DNA of 64,000 bases from Desulfobacterales bacterium HSG16 (GTDB taxonomy: Bacteria > Desulfobacterota > Desulfobacteria > Desulfobacterales > HSG16), in contig JAUCGE010000003.1 of NCBI GenBank assembly GCA_030377965.1, forward strand, positions 33,096-97,095, given 5' to 3'. Below the pieces are notes generated by a model. That model was given only the letters and a program-made list of their open reading frames with translations. It had not been told where the DNA came from and did no database searches. Each line of letters starts with the position of its first letter. Position 1 is the first letter of the stretch. Positions 1-8,190 of this stretch are shown here, one piece after another. The position numbers and the translations under genes are program-made.

Positions 1-194
1 AAATTTGCTTGTATTGTTCTCCTTCATCCCTCACTTGGAGGCAGTGATCTCTTGGATGCAAAAGATGTTAAAGGGTGAATATGTTTACTGGAATTCTTGT
101 AGACATAGATGCAAAAAAAATCATAAAATTGTGTTGGATTTTCCTCCGAAAATCTTCTGAAAAAATAGCTGTACAAAAAAAGAAAGGATTGAAT

Positions 195-1028
195 ATGAAC
201 AGAGTGAAAATCATGATCAACGGTATGCCCGGTAATATGGCTGTCCGGGTGGCAACAATGGCAGCAGAAGACAAACGCTTTGAAATTCTGCCCTATAGTC
301 TTACTGGTCCTGAGATAAACGATCTTGAATGCAGGGTCAGCAATATGAATGTCAGTCTGATTTCTCCGAAAAAAAAAGATGATGAAATAAAAAAGATAAA
401 AGCAATAAACCCTGAATTTATCAGCATAGATTACACCCATCCTCTGGCTGTACTTGAAAATGCCGAATTTTACTGCAAAAATATGATGCCATTTGTCATG
501 GGTACCACAGGCTCAGATCGGGATAAGCTGGAAAAGATGGTCTCATCGTACGATCTTTACTCTGTGATAGCCCCGAATATGGCAAAGCAGATAGTGGGAT
601 TTCAGGCCATGATGGAATGGGCTGCTGACACATTCCCTGGTTTGTTCGATGGATATTCTCTGACAATTGAAGAAAGTCATCAGCAGGGCAAAGCTGATAC
701 TTCTGGAACTGCAAAAGCTATGGCCGGGTATTTCAATGATTTAGGGCTTACCCAGTTCAGTCAGTCCGATATAATACAGGAAAGAAACCCGGAAGTTCAG
801 CAGCAGAAATGGCAGATTCCCACCGAATTTTTAAATGGCCATGCCTGGCACACATATTCACTGGTTTCCGATGACAATACCGTAAAATTTCGGTTCGATC
901 ATAATGTGAACGGCCGGGATGTATATGTAAGAGGTACGTTGGATGCTGTAAACTATCTTGCTGAAAAGATACGGACAGGGGCTGACGCGCGAATTTATAC
1001 TATGATAGATGTATTGAAGCAGGTCTGA
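195..1028 (+). CDS. dapB: 4-hydroxy-tetrahydrodipicolinate reductase, plant-type DapB
   Basis: Reduces the dihydrodipicolinate precursor with NAD(P)H in the diaminopimelate/lysine pathway, in the cytosol. The N-terminus INGMPGNMA matches the nucleotide-binding glycine motif of the family, and ESHQQGKADTSGTA is the substrate and catalytic motif (E-x-H...K-x-D-x-SGTA). Its length (277 aa) and the pattern of the second half fit the plant-type DapB subfamily rather than the E. coli type. The frame is open upstream to position 75, but the ATG at 195 is preceded by AGAAAGGA at good spacing and starts exactly where the family starts, so the upstream codons are judged non-coding. It stands alone with no co-directional neighbour. 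Confidence 0.9.
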   Translation: MNRVKIMINGMPGNMAVRVATMAAEDKRFEILPYSLTGPEINDLECRVSNMNVSLISPKKKDDEIKKIKAINPEFISIDYTHPLAVLENAEFYCKNMMPFVMGTTGSDRDKLEKMVSSYDLYSVIAPNMAKQIVGFQAMMEWAADTFPGLFDGYSLTIEESHQQGKADTSGTAKAMAGYFNDLGLTQFSQSDIIQERNPEVQQQKWQIPTEFLNGHAWHTYSLVSDDNTVKFRFDHNVNGRDVYVRGTLDAVNYLAEKIRTGADARIYTMIDVLKQV

Positions 1029-1088
1029 TTATTCCAGACAGCCAGAATATGGCTTAACAAAATACAGGAGTGATCATCTGAAATATGG

Positions 1089-1112
1089 AGGGCGGGGTTT
1101 CAAACTCGCCCT
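1089..1112. repeat. REP-like hairpin (AGGGCG...CGCCCT)
   Basis: A short near-perfect inverted repeat, AGGGCGGGGTTT/CAAACTCGCCCT, lies in the 223-bp gap between dapB and the HIT gene. It is of the kind of intergenic GC-rich palindrome that recurs across many bacterial genomes. No T-tract follows it, so a terminator role is not supported. The rest of the gap holds no recognisable gene, only a TTGCACAGGTACT motif near 1174-1186 that recurs twice elsewhere in the window. Confidence 0.45.
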
Positions 1113-1251
1113 TATCCTGTCAAAGGATATCGAAAGGCTCCCTAACTCCCTGCGAAAAAATGTCATGGAATTTTTGCACAGGTACTATATCGTGTGGGCG
1201 GACATCTCAAAAACAAGAGGCTGGCTGATCGACAATATGATTGATGCTGGT

Positions 1252-1671
1252 TTATTCAATACCAGATGAAATTTTTTCACCGATTTGTTTTATTTTTTCC
1301 ATATCCCCTGGTTTGAGTTCCCAGTCCGTCATCATAAGTTCGGGGCCGCCCGGAAGTCGGGGGATCAGGTGAAAATGGTAATGCATGACTACCTGATTCA
1401 CGGCTCTGCCATTGAGCTGGAGACATGCAATGCCGTCCGGGTTTATGGCCTTTTTGATTGCAACAGCTATTTTTTTTGATGCTATGTGAATCGCAGCAAG
1501 ATCTTCTTCTGATATTTCCCATATGTTTTCTGCATGGGCCTTGGGAATTATAAGCGTATGACCATCAGAGATGGGATTTATGTCTTCAAAGGCAAAAACC
1601 CGCTCATCTTCATACACTTTTATGCTGGGAATTTCTCCTTTAACGATTTTGCAGAAGATACAGTCATCCAT
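1252..1671 (-). CDS. HIT family nucleotide hydrolase/transferase
   Basis: A histidine-triad protein of 139 aa. It has the N-terminal CIFCKIVKGEIPS signature of the HINT branch (Cys pair that may bind zinc), the GHTLIIPKAH segment and the catalytic triad HYHFHL near residue 100. Family members hydrolyse adenosine phosphoramidates or other nucleoside monophosphate esters; the physiological substrate here cannot be told. The ATG at 1671 (MDDCIF) has AAAGGA upstream, while an in-frame ATG five codons earlier has no good ribosome site, so 1671 is preferred. Single gene on the minus strand, upstream of nothing obvious. Confidence 0.88.
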   Translation of the reverse strand: MDDCIFCKIVKGEIPSIKVYEDERVFAFEDINPISDGHTLIIPKAHAENIWEISEEDLAAIHIASKKIAVAIKKAINPDGIACLQLNGRAVNQVVMHYHFHLIPRLPGGPELMMTDWELKPGDMEKIKQIGEKISSGIE

Positions 1672-1791
1672 TTGTTTTCCTTTCATAAGAACACAAGGTT
1701 GCTATAGACTTCATGATTACACAAAAAAGATTTTTACAAAAAGGGCATATCACCGATTGGCAGACATACCCTTTTATGGTTGTATTTTATA

Positions 1792-1992
1792 TTAAACGAC
1801 TTTGACATTCACCGCAGCAGGCCCTTTTTGTCCCTGCTCAATATCAAACGATACCCTGTCTCCTTCTTCAAGAGACTTGAAACCCGAACCATCAATTCCT
1901 GAATGATGTACAAAAACATCTGGCCCGTCTTCCTGCTCAATGAATCCAAAGCCTTTCTGGTTACTAAACCATTTAACAATACCATCAGCCAT
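1792..1992 (-). CDS. Cold-shock domain protein (CspA family)
   Basis: A 66-residue single cold-shock domain that binds single-stranded RNA/DNA and acts as an RNA chaperone. Both RNA-binding motifs are visible: KGFGFIEQ (RNP1, canonical KGFGFI) and DVFVHHSGI (RNP2, VFVHxSAI), with the GxVKWFN-like start [17 protein letters not shown] lies 8-9 bases before the ATG. A good sigma70-type promoter about 130 bases upstream implies the long 5' leader typical of cold-shock mRNAs, though whether this copy is cold induced cannot be judged from sequence. Confidence 0.93.
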   Translation of the reverse strand: MADGIVKWFSNQKGFGFIEQEDGPDVFVHHSGIDGSGFKSLEEGDRVSFDIEQGQKGPAAVNVKVV

Positions 1993-2124
1993 CGTGACTT
2001 CCCTCCTTCAGTTAATAATTCTTGCGGTTCCAAACACTTTCAGGCTGTGCCACTTTGACAAATGGTATTTCCTTTAAGAGCGAAACCGGCACGATTTATT
2101 TAAACCGTGCGTTGATTTGGCAGT

Positions 2125-2153
2125 TGTATAATCTCTTTTTAATTTGAAATCAA
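2125..2153 (-). promoter_or_regulatory. Candidate sigma70 promoter of the cold-shock gene
   Basis: Reading the minus strand, TTGATT (2153-2148) and TATACA (2130-2125) are separated by exactly 17 bases, a good match to -35/-10 elements. The predicted transcript would begin near 2118 and carry a leader of about 125 bases before the csp start codon. No promoter of similar quality is closer to the gene. The assignment is from pattern only. Confidence 0.5.
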
Positions 2154-2199
2154 GTTATTTCGGAACATAAGAAAGGATGATAGTTATATTATTGCCTGA

Positions 2200-2862
2200 T
2201 TAATTTGAATATACGGTTGATAAAAGATCAGATTGAAACATCCGGGCAGGTGATATCACTGGCTCATTGACCGGAATTTGAGTCTTGAACCTTTGATCAA
2301 GCTTGGCCCTGACTTCTACATGATCAAGATCGAAATCCGATAATTTCTGCAATTTGCCTATCTCAATGCCAAGAGTTTTTTTATATATTTTCCATACAAG
2401 TTCGGAACAATACATACGGGTATCCGACCATTCGAAAAAAAGATCGTAATCCTTACCTTTATATGCCTGGCCGATTTTCTTCATTTTTGTAAGTGTTCCG
2501 GCTGTTAAAAGCCGATCTGCATTTTTAAGACGCTTCACTACAAAATGGCCGTTTTCTCCTCTTTGAATCCATTTATCCAGGGGAGTCAGCTTCACGGGCT
2601 GAACTGCTTCGAACACAAAGGGATTGCCGCTTACAATATATACGATACCCATGTGGCTGTATTTCGAACGGGTCGCTATACGGATAGCCCTGCTTTGTGA
2701 TGATTTCGATGTCTGAAAAATGATATCACCGTTTTTCAGCCCGGACCTGATATTGTCGAAACACCCCTGGCAGAACAAGGATAGAAGTCCGACAAATATC
2801 AGAAAATTGATAATTGTGATCCTGCTGCCCTTAGGTCTGGTTGTAAATTTACAACCAGGCAT
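2200..2862 (-). CDS. YiiX/YebB-like permuted NlpC/P60 (papain-like) hydrolase, membrane anchored
   Basis: A 220-aa protein with one hydrophobic N-terminal segment (about residues 17-33) ending in LFCQGC, which could be a lipoprotein box or a plain signal anchor. The rest has the permuted papain-like fold signature: GDIIFQ, then YSHMGIVY with the catalytic His region, and MYCSELVW with the likely catalytic Cys. YiiX-type enzymes are predicted amidases or lipases acting on cell-envelope or lipid amide substrates; the substrate here is unknown. Its ATG lies inside the end of the upstream DUF3795-like gene (14-base overlap) with GAGGA before it, so the pair is probably translationally coupled. 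Confidence 0.8.
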   Translation of the reverse strand: MPGCKFTTRPKGSRITIINFLIFVGLLSLFCQGCFDNIRSGLKNGDIIFQTSKSSQSRAIRIATRSKYSHMGIVYIVSGNPFVFEAVQPVKLTPLDKWIQRGENGHFVVKRLKNADRLLTAGTLTKMKKIGQAYKGKDYDLFFEWSDTRMYCSELVWKIYKKTLGIEIGKLQKLSDFDLDHVEVRAKLDQRFKTQIPVNEPVISPARMFQSDLLSTVYSN

Positions 2863-3340
2863 ATGGTTTTCCTCGAAAAGGTATCCAGCTATCTATGCCG
2901 TGCTTTTTTATCTGCTTTATGTTCTGAGATAAAGCTTTTCCCCATATGGGTTTAAGAAAATCTGCCTTAACGCATGATTCAAACTCATCACATTCCCAGC
3001 ATCCTTCAAGCTCTCTGCCTGCAACACATATTTTTACCGGGCATGCACCCTCACATCCGTCACTTCCAGCCCGGCAAGGGGTTTTGCATTCCTGCCGGGT
3101 TATGTTTTCTATAACGGACAAAAACGTTTTGAATTGATCGTAACTGGAAATGTCGTGGATGTTGCCAGCAGTAATTTTGTGCTTCATACGGACATATTGA
3201 TCGAATTCCGAATTTTCGATTTCACGGGCTAGTTTACCTGCCAGTGTCATGATTTTGTTTTGAAACCTGTAGCAGTCACCACAGTAATAGCCACAACAGG
3301 CTGTCAGATCTTTTGATGAATATTGTTTTGAATCAGACAT
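2849..3340 (-). CDS. DUF3795-like cysteine-rich protein
   Basis: A 163-aa soluble protein rich in cysteines: ACCGYYCGDCY at the N-terminus, CKTPC and DGCEGACPVKIC in the middle, and GCWECDEFESC later. This is the pattern of DUF3795, a small family thought to bind zinc or another metal; no activity is established. The ATG at 3340 has AGGA nine bases upstream; a TTG three codons earlier is the only alternative. It is third in a minus-strand operon after the HAD phosphatase and thioesterase genes and overlaps the YiiX-like gene. Confidence 0.75.
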   Translation of the reverse strand: MSDSKQYSSKDLTACCGYYCGDCYRFQNKIMTLAGKLAREIENSEFDQYVRMKHKITAGNIHDISSYDQFKTFLSVIENITRQECKTPCRAGSDGCEGACPVKICVAGRELEGCWECDEFESCVKADFLKPIWGKALSQNIKQIKKHGIDSWIPFRGKPYAWL

Positions 3341-3396
3341 TGGAAACAATCCTTTTTTTAAAGAATATAAAAATCAGGGCTTATTCTCTGGCCCAA

Positions 3397-3825
3397 TCAA
3401 TCTTTGCTGTTTGATGTTTTTTTTGCAACAGCCGCCTTGAATTTATCCGCCTCAATCACGAAACGTTCATGGAAGCCTCTGGATATTTTATCCACGCCAT
3501 CAAAAGCTTCAATGGAGAATGTCAGCTTGCGGCCTTCCACTTTTTCAAGTGTTCCTTTGATTGTCACCATAAATCCTGGGGGTGTTGCAGCCGTGTGATT
3601 TATATCGACTGCGATTCCAACTGTCTGTTCCTCCGGCCATTCAATATGGGGATTGATGAAATCGATGCATGCAAATTCGATCAGGCCGACCAGATATCCT
3701 GTGGCAAATACTTCGGGCATTACTCTGCCTTCGGGAATTTCAGGGAAAAGATGGGGTACGGTCTTGTTTTCAGGAACCTTGTAGGAATACTCAAATGTCA
3801 GTCCGGGTTTCAAAGTCTCTTTCAT
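3397..3825 (-). CDS. Hot-dog fold thioesterase, FlK (fluoroacetyl-CoA thioesterase)-like
   Basis: A 142-aa single hot-dog domain protein. The order of conserved pieces (MPEVFATGYLVGLIEFACI, then GIAVDINHTAATPPG with Thr/His, then FHERFVI) matches the FlK-type thioesterase family, in which these regions carry the Thr/Glu/His catalytic residues and the acyl-CoA site. The likely role is hydrolysis of a short acyl-CoA, substrate unknown. The ATG at 3825 has AAAGGAG at good distance; a TTG two codons upstream overlaps the ribosome site and is rejected. It follows the HAD gene by only 12 bases. Confidence 0.75.
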   Translation of the reverse strand: MKETLKPGLTFEYSYKVPENKTVPHLFPEIPEGRVMPEVFATGYLVGLIEFACIDFINPHIEWPEEQTVGIAVDINHTAATPPGFMVTIKGTLEKVEGRKLTFSIEAFDGVDKISRGFHERFVIEADKFKAAVAKKTSNSKD

Positions 3826-3837
3826 TTTCAATCTCCT

Positions 3838-4542
3838 TTATAAATCCTTATGAACCGGGTTCCAGGATAGTACGCTGAATCCGGAGCCGAAAGCCTCCTG
3901 TGCTTTTTTAAGAGTCTTTGCTTCAGGGTTGATAAAATATTTAAACTCGCATTCGGCAAGCATCGGAATATCGGATGCACAGTCTGTATAACCATATTGC
4001 CAATTATCGACAGGCCATCCATGAGCTTTTGCCGCAACCACTTTTTTTTCTCTCTTGCAATAGGATGCGTATATCATACCTCCAAAAAATTTTTTCAATT
4101 CCGAGCCAATCACCGGTATATCATCCGAAAATATGAATTTTACGAGTTGGTCAACCATGACACCGGGTGATGCTGAAATCACCAGGATTTTTCGACCCGC
4201 ACGTTTGTGTTCCTCAATCGATTCAATGGCCTGTTCATAAACCTTACCACCTGACTCGGTTGAAAAATAAATTTGGGGGAAATCTCTGAAAACAGCATCG
4301 ATTTCATCCTGCTTCATCCCGACAGTACCTCCCCACAAAAAAATCGAAAGACCGATTCTCCTGAAATTTCCCATGAAAAGAAAGGGGAGGCCAAAAGGTA
4401 AAAGCCCTGAAGCTAAAAGCATTCTGAATTTGTTTTTAAAGATGAGATGCCTGAACAGGCAGGAAGCTGAATCCCTGGCTACTATGGTCAGGTCAAAGTC
4501 GTAAACCGCTATTGTTTTTTTATTGTCTTTATCCATAGGCAT
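3838..4542 (-). CDS. HAD-IB phosphatase (SerB/PgpC-like)
   Basis: A 234-aa haloacid dehalogenase-superfamily phosphatase. Motif I is YDFDLTIVARDS (nucleophile DxD with Leu-Thr), motif II ISASPG, and motif III/IV is GYTDCASDIPML, all intact. A hydrophobic stretch about residues 38-57 (LLASGLLPFGLPFLF) fits the membrane-associated PgpC type (phosphatidylglycerophosphate phosphatase) better than phosphoserine phosphatase, but this is inference. It is the first gene of a four-gene minus-strand operon. Its ATG overlaps the TAA of a degraded ORF upstream (TAATG). Confidence 0.78.
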   Translation of the reverse strand: MPMDKDNKKTIAVYDFDLTIVARDSASCLFRHLIFKNKFRMLLASGLLPFGLPFLFMGNFRRIGLSIFLWGGTVGMKQDEIDAVFRDFPQIYFSTESGGKVYEQAIESIEEHKRAGRKILVISASPGVMVDQLVKFIFSDDIPVIGSELKKFFGGMIYASYCKREKKVVAAKAHGWPVDNWQYGYTDCASDIPMLAECEFKYFINPEAKTLKKAQEAFGSGFSVLSWNPVHKDL

Positions 4543-4703
4543 TATGGTAAATCAGAATCTTTTGCAAAAATCAAGCCCCAGATTTTTTTGGTCATCTTAT
4601 TGAATGCATCGCTCAATCCGGATATTAATTCTGCTGGCGTGGGCGGAAAATGGGATTTATCGATTTCATAAGGCGTGGTAATCCCCTCAATGTTATTTCT
4701 ATT
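4542..4703 (-). pseudogene. 3' remnant of a second PD-(D/E)XK/Rpn-like gene
   Basis: On the minus strand this stretch encodes an open 53-codon tail, beginning NNIEGITTPYEI and ending in TAA at 4542-4544, with a TGA just upstream and no usable start. NIEGITTPYEI aligns with NLEGVTMPYTVEDY of the intact gene at 4735-5667, and the DNA around TAAGGCxTGGTAAxCCCCTC is shared too. It therefore looks like the surviving 3' end of a paralogue. The remainder of the product is unlike the intact gene and lacks the 9-residue repeats. Confidence 0.45.
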
Positions 4704-4734
4704 TCACACCGCCTCAAGACAAGAAATGGCAAAT

Positions 4735-5667
4735 TTATTTTTTCTTCGCTATGTCAATCTCTTCGCATTTCAAGTCTGATAATGGATCTTTCATAAATTT
4801 TATCAAGTCATCTTTGGAAATTCCTTTCAAAATATCGTTTGGGGAGAAAATTTCAAAGAAATCCTCCGGTGAAAGTCCCTCTTTCAAATCCTTTGGCGAA
4901 AATACCTTTCGTAAGTCCTTTGGTGAAAGCATTTTTCTCAAATCCTCTGGCGAAAACACCTTGCTTAAATCCTTTGGTGAAAATAGTTTTCTTAGATCTT
5001 CTGGCGGTAATTTTCTCGCTTGCTCCAATGCACGATCTCTTTGATAATCTTCGACTGTATAAGGCATGGTAACCCCCTCTAAGTTATATTTTTGAAAAAG
5101 GTCATTGACTACAGAACTCGTGTTCGATGTTTGCCAGTGATATTGCGAAGCCCCGTCTTTCACCTTTTCCGGTTTTGCACTGAACATCTGCCATATGGCG
5201 TTTTCTTTCTTTGCAGGAATCCGGCTGAGAACAATCAAACGGATTATCTGGCTTCCCCACTCTATTTCAAACACCCCATCGCTCACGGATTTGAAATCAT
5301 ATTTCTCCATAAGCTTTTTCGGATACCGAGTGCTGATGGCATACAATTGAAAATCTTCGATTGGAAGCAGATTATCAAAAGATGGGCTGGCCTGTTTCCG
5401 ATAGTTGACAAAATGTCCGATCAGTTCATTGAATGACCAGGCATTCATGGACTGTTGATGGGATTTGTATGTTATCAGGTTGTGAGCAGCTAAATTGTCA
5501 AGACCATCTGGCAATTTTTGGGGTTTCGGTCCTTTCTTTTGTTCAATGATTAACACATCAAGCATTTGCTGTTTGATGGACAAATCTTTTTCGAGACTGA
5601 CATCATAAGAGGAATCAGTAAAAAAATCTATGAGAATGAGTCCGAGTAACCTGTGCCATTCGATCAT
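4735..5667 (-). CDS. Rpn/YhgA-like (PD-(D/E)XK nuclease superfamily) protein with 9-residue repeat tail
   Basis: A 310-aa protein resembling the mobile-element-associated Rpn/YhgA or DUF4351-type family: N-terminal D-F-F-x-D and a DVLIIEQKK stretch compatible with a PD-(D/E)XK core (D...E-x-K), followed by NLEGVTMPYTVEDYQRD. Residues about 220-289 are eight imperfect 9-residue repeats of the form LRKVFSPKD, predicted helical. Similar SPEE/SPED repeat tails are common in this family. A role as a recombination-promoting nuclease is known for E. coli Rpn proteins, but activity here is untested. GGGAG precedes the ATG. A remnant of a related gene lies directly downstream. Confidence 0.65.
   Translation of the reverse strand: MIEWHRLLGLILIDFFTDSSYDVSLEKDLSIKQQMLDVLIIEQKKGPKPQKLPDGLDNLAAHNLITYKSHQQSMNAWSFNELIGHFVNYRKQASPSFDNLLPIEDFQLYAISTRYPKKLMEKYDFKSVSDGVFEIEWGSQIIRLIVLSRIPAKKENAIWQMFSAKPEKVKDGASQYHWQTSNTSSVVNDLFQKYNLEGVTMPYTVEDYQRDRALEQARKLPPEDLRKLFSPKDLSKVFSPEDLRKMLSPKDLRKVFSPKDLKEGLSPEDFFEIFSPNDILKGISKDDLIKFMKDPLSDLKCEEIDIAKKK
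4801..5010. repeat. Coding tandem repeat, eight units of about 27 bp
   Basis: The DNA encoding LxKxFSPxD repeats is itself periodic (for example TCCTTTGGTGAAA and TCCTCTGGCGAAA alternate). Units are 27 bp and keep frame, so copy-number changes would lengthen or shorten the tail without breaking the protein. Confidence 0.85.
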
Positions 5668-6178
5668 GGTTATAGCTCCCTGTGTACTCTTGTTTCAAAT
5701 TTATCCGGTAATCCCGATGCATTTAAATATTTATATCAAATTATCAGGATGAAATCAATAGATGAATGAACCAAGAAATTTGGAATAACGGGTGGCAGCG
5801 TTTCATTTTTGACTTCCTTTATTCTTTCGCAGGCTCTTTATCTGGCGAATATTTGTATCGTTCATTTTAGCTTTATATGAAAGTTTACTGAGATGCTGTT
5901 ATTTCAAAATGTTTTGAATGGGTTTATCATTTAGCCATTCAAGGCTTGACTCAAAAACCTCTGAACCGTATTGCAAGGATTGAAGGATTACATGATTACA
6001 AAATCAGGAAATCATTTAATCCTTTTAATCAGGGTTCAAAGCTTTCATTGTTCGTTGTGACCATAAGGTCATGGGAGTTTATCAATTTGATTGTCTTTAT
6101 ACCAATTTTCTGTTATGAAAACGAATAATTTGAAAGCGAACTGGATAAAAAAATGACATGGATCGGAAGAGCGAAAAC
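5668..6178. other. Intergenic region, no gene seen
   Basis: About 510 AT-rich bases separate the divergent PD-(D/E)XK-like gene and the methyltransferase gene. No reading frame with coding character is visible. The stretch near 5975-6035 (GGATTGAAGGATTACATGATTACAAAATCAGG) resembles low-complexity intergenic repeats built from GGATTA units. A weak plus-strand promoter is noted separately. Confidence 0.6.
6087..6116 (+). promoter_or_regulatory. Candidate promoter upstream of methyltransferase gene
   Basis: TTGATT (6087-6092) and TGTTAT (6111-6116) are separated by 18 bases and lie about 60 bases upstream of the proposed start codon. The match to sigma70 consensus is moderate and this is a pattern call only. 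Confidence 0.3.
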
Positions 6179-7012
6179 ATGAAAACACATCAAAAATTGA
6201 TTATCGAACATTATCGGCAGGCAAATCTGGAAGAAACAATAACTGCCGCTTATGAACGTGCAGGCATGAACCAGATTTCTCACGATGACACAGCACCGTT
6301 AGATGAGTTTCATATACGGGGACGTGCAGCTACCAGGGAACTTGCTGAACTGGCCGGATTGAAGCCGGGGATGAAGGTGCTTGATCTTGGATGCGGCGTG
6401 GGAGGCCCGGCTCGAACCCTGGCAGCCGAATATGGCTGTAATGTGACAGGGGTGGATATTATCGAAGAATATATTCACACTGCGAAAATGTTGACAGACC
6501 GCGTGGGAGTAAATGACAAAACCACGTTTCTTCATCGGGATATGATGGAGTATCCTTTTGAAAATGAAACCTTTGATGCTGTATGGACTCTCCACACCAC
6601 TATGAATATTGAGAATAAGGCTGAATTGTTTAAAAACATTCGTCGAGCATTGAAACCTGAAGGTATTTTCATCCTTTATGAAATCTGTTCAGGATCTGTA
6701 TCACCGCCGGTTTATCCGGTTCCCTGGGCCAGCGATGCATCCATAAATTTTATCGTAGATGGAGAAGAACTTCAAAAACTGCTGAAAAACGCAGGACTGG
6801 AAAAAGTGTATTGGCAAGATGTCACGGAATCTTCCCTGCAATGGTATAAAAAACTTGTTTCCCAGCCGAAGAAAAAAACAGGGCATAAGCGAAAGCCCGG
6901 GATTAATCTGGTTATGGGCGATACTGCCAGGGACAAAATGAAAAATGTAGTTTTAAATATGAAAGAAAATCGGATTCGTGTAATCCAGGGAGTAGTACGG
7001 AAAAAATCCTGA
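6179..7012 (+). CDS. Class I SAM-dependent methyltransferase
   Basis: A 277-aa methyltransferase. Motif I VLDLGCGVGGPARTLA binds SAM, GCNVTGVDI gives the acidic residue for the ribose, and FDAVWTLHTTMNIENK is the post-motif II/III region. It resembles the UbiE/gamma-tocopherol or sarcosine/dimethylglycine methyltransferase branch, so a small-molecule substrate is likely but cannot be named. A basic C-terminal part (about residues 225-277) is unusual for the core fold. The frame is open to an ATG at 6158; the ATG at 6179 has GGAAGAG nearby and is preferred, with low certainty. It precedes the WYL regulator by 140 bases. Confidence 0.72.
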   Translation: MKTHQKLIIEHYRQANLEETITAAYERAGMNQISHDDTAPLDEFHIRGRAATRELAELAGLKPGMKVLDLGCGVGGPARTLAAEYGCNVTGVDIIEEYIHTAKMLTDRVGVNDKTTFLHRDMMEYPFENETFDAVWTLHTTMNIENKAELFKNIRRALKPEGIFILYEICSGSVSPPVYPVPWASDASINFIVDGEELQKLLKNAGLEKVYWQDVTESSLQWYKKLVSQPKKKTGHKRKPGINLVMGDTARDKMKNVVLNMKENRIRVIQGVVRKKS

Positions 7013-7152
7013 CGTTTTTCTTTCTATCAAAGCTTTTGAATTACGTTCATAGTATTGGATGAAAAAATATATAAATATGTTTCAGAATGAAAAATGTTAT
7101 AAGGGATCCCTAAAGTTTATGTACGGATACTAATTGCAAAAAAGGAGAGAAT

Positions 7153-8136
7153 ATGGCAAGAGGCGATCAACTAGGCAGGCAGTGGAAGATTTTAAACCTG
7201 CTGCTCTCTTCACAAAAAGGGAAAACAGCAGCGGAGATTTCACAGGCGATTGAATGCCATCAAAGAACCGTCTATCGCGACCTTGAAGCCCTTCAGGTAG
7301 CTGGATTTCCTATCTATACGGACAGGCTGGATGGTAAAAACCTCTGGTCTTTACTTGATACGGTCAAAAAAAATATTCCGATTCCCGTGAGCCTGACAGA
7401 GCTTGTTGCCCTGTATTTTAGCAGAGACATGTTGAAATTTTTAAAAGAAACCGTTTTTTATGATTCCATAGAATCATTTTTTCAAAAAGTGAAAACGACC
7501 TTACCTCCTCAATATCTCAAATATCTTGAGAAGCTGGAACAGACTTTTCTGGTAAATGTCGGGCCATATGGAAAATATGGAGAGTATCGGGAAATAATAA
7601 ATCAGGTCAATGAAGCTGCTATAGACAGGAATTATATCGATATAGTTTATTTTGCCCAGAGCAGGCAGGCCAGAACAAAGCGCAGGGTAGCTCCGTACAG
7701 GATATTTTTTTATGACCAGGTTTTTTATATGATCGGGCATTGTATGCTCAGGCAGGGAATCAGAATTTTTGCCCTGGACAGGATAGAATCCATTGAAAAC
7801 ACAGATAAAAATTTCGATGTCCCGGAAGATTTCAGTTTCGAGCAGTTCATGAAATCAAGTTTTGGCGTTTTTACAGGAAAAGCGCGAAAGGTAAAGATCA
7901 AGTTTTCATCTGATATTGCGGGGTATATACAGGAAAAAATCTGGCATGAAACCCAGAAAATCGAGCCATGCGGTGACGGTTCAATAATTTTTGAGGCAGA
8001 TGTGGCAATTACCGATGAATTGAAATCCTGGATCATGAAATGGGGAGCAAAGGCTATGGTTCAAGAACCTGAGTCTTTGAAAAAGAAGATCGAAAATGAG
8101 GCAATCAGGATGCTTGCACAATACAGACAGGGTTGA
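7153..8136 (+). CDS. HTH-WYL domain transcriptional regulator
   Basis: A 327-aa regulator. Residues about 8-65 form a winged helix of the DeoR/HTH_11 type (KTAAEISQAIECHQRTVYRDLEAL), and residues about 150-230 form the WYL domain with RRVAPYRIFFYDQVFYMIGHC, followed by a WCX-like C-terminal extension. WYL proteins bind nucleic acid or small ligands and control stress, phage-defence or metabolic genes. AAAGGAGAG precedes the ATG at ideal spacing. The target is unknown; the methyltransferase gene just upstream on the same strand is a candidate. Confidence 0.85.
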   Translation: MARGDQLGRQWKILNLLLSSQKGKTAAEISQAIECHQRTVYRDLEALQVAGFPIYTDRLDGKNLWSLLDTVKKNIPIPVSLTELVALYFSRDMLKFLKETVFYDSIESFFQKVKTTLPPQYLKYLEKLEQTFLVNVGPYGKYGEYREIINQVNEAAIDRNYIDIVYFAQSRQARTKRRVAPYRIFFYDQVFYMIGHCMLRQGIRIFALDRIESIENTDKNFDVPEDFSFEQFMKSSFGVFTGKARKVKIKFSSDIAGYIQEKIWHETQKIEPCGDGSIIFEADVAITDELKSWIMKWGAKAMVQEPESLKKKIENEAIRMLAQYRQG

Positions 8137-8139
8137 ACT

Positions 8140-8175
8140 GGCAGGTTCCTGATCTATTGCACTTCCAAACCTGCC
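8140..8175. other. Inverted repeat between convergent genes
   Basis: GGCAGGTT (8140-8147) and AACCTGCC (8168-8175) could form an 8-bp stem with a 20-base loop between the convergent WYL-regulator and arcC genes. It lacks a T-tract on either strand, so it is at best a weak bidirectional terminator. Confidence 0.25.
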
Positions 8176-8190
8176 CTGCCTCCAATTATC

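Noticed and set aside
75..194. Upstream extension of dapB by 40 codons
   Set aside because: Composition is AT-rich and unlike the family; a good ribosome site precedes the ATG at 195.
4801..5010. Regular 27-base spaced repeats that could look like a CRISPR array
   Set aside because: Units are contiguous without spacers and lie in frame in a coding sequence as LRKVFSPKD-type repeats.
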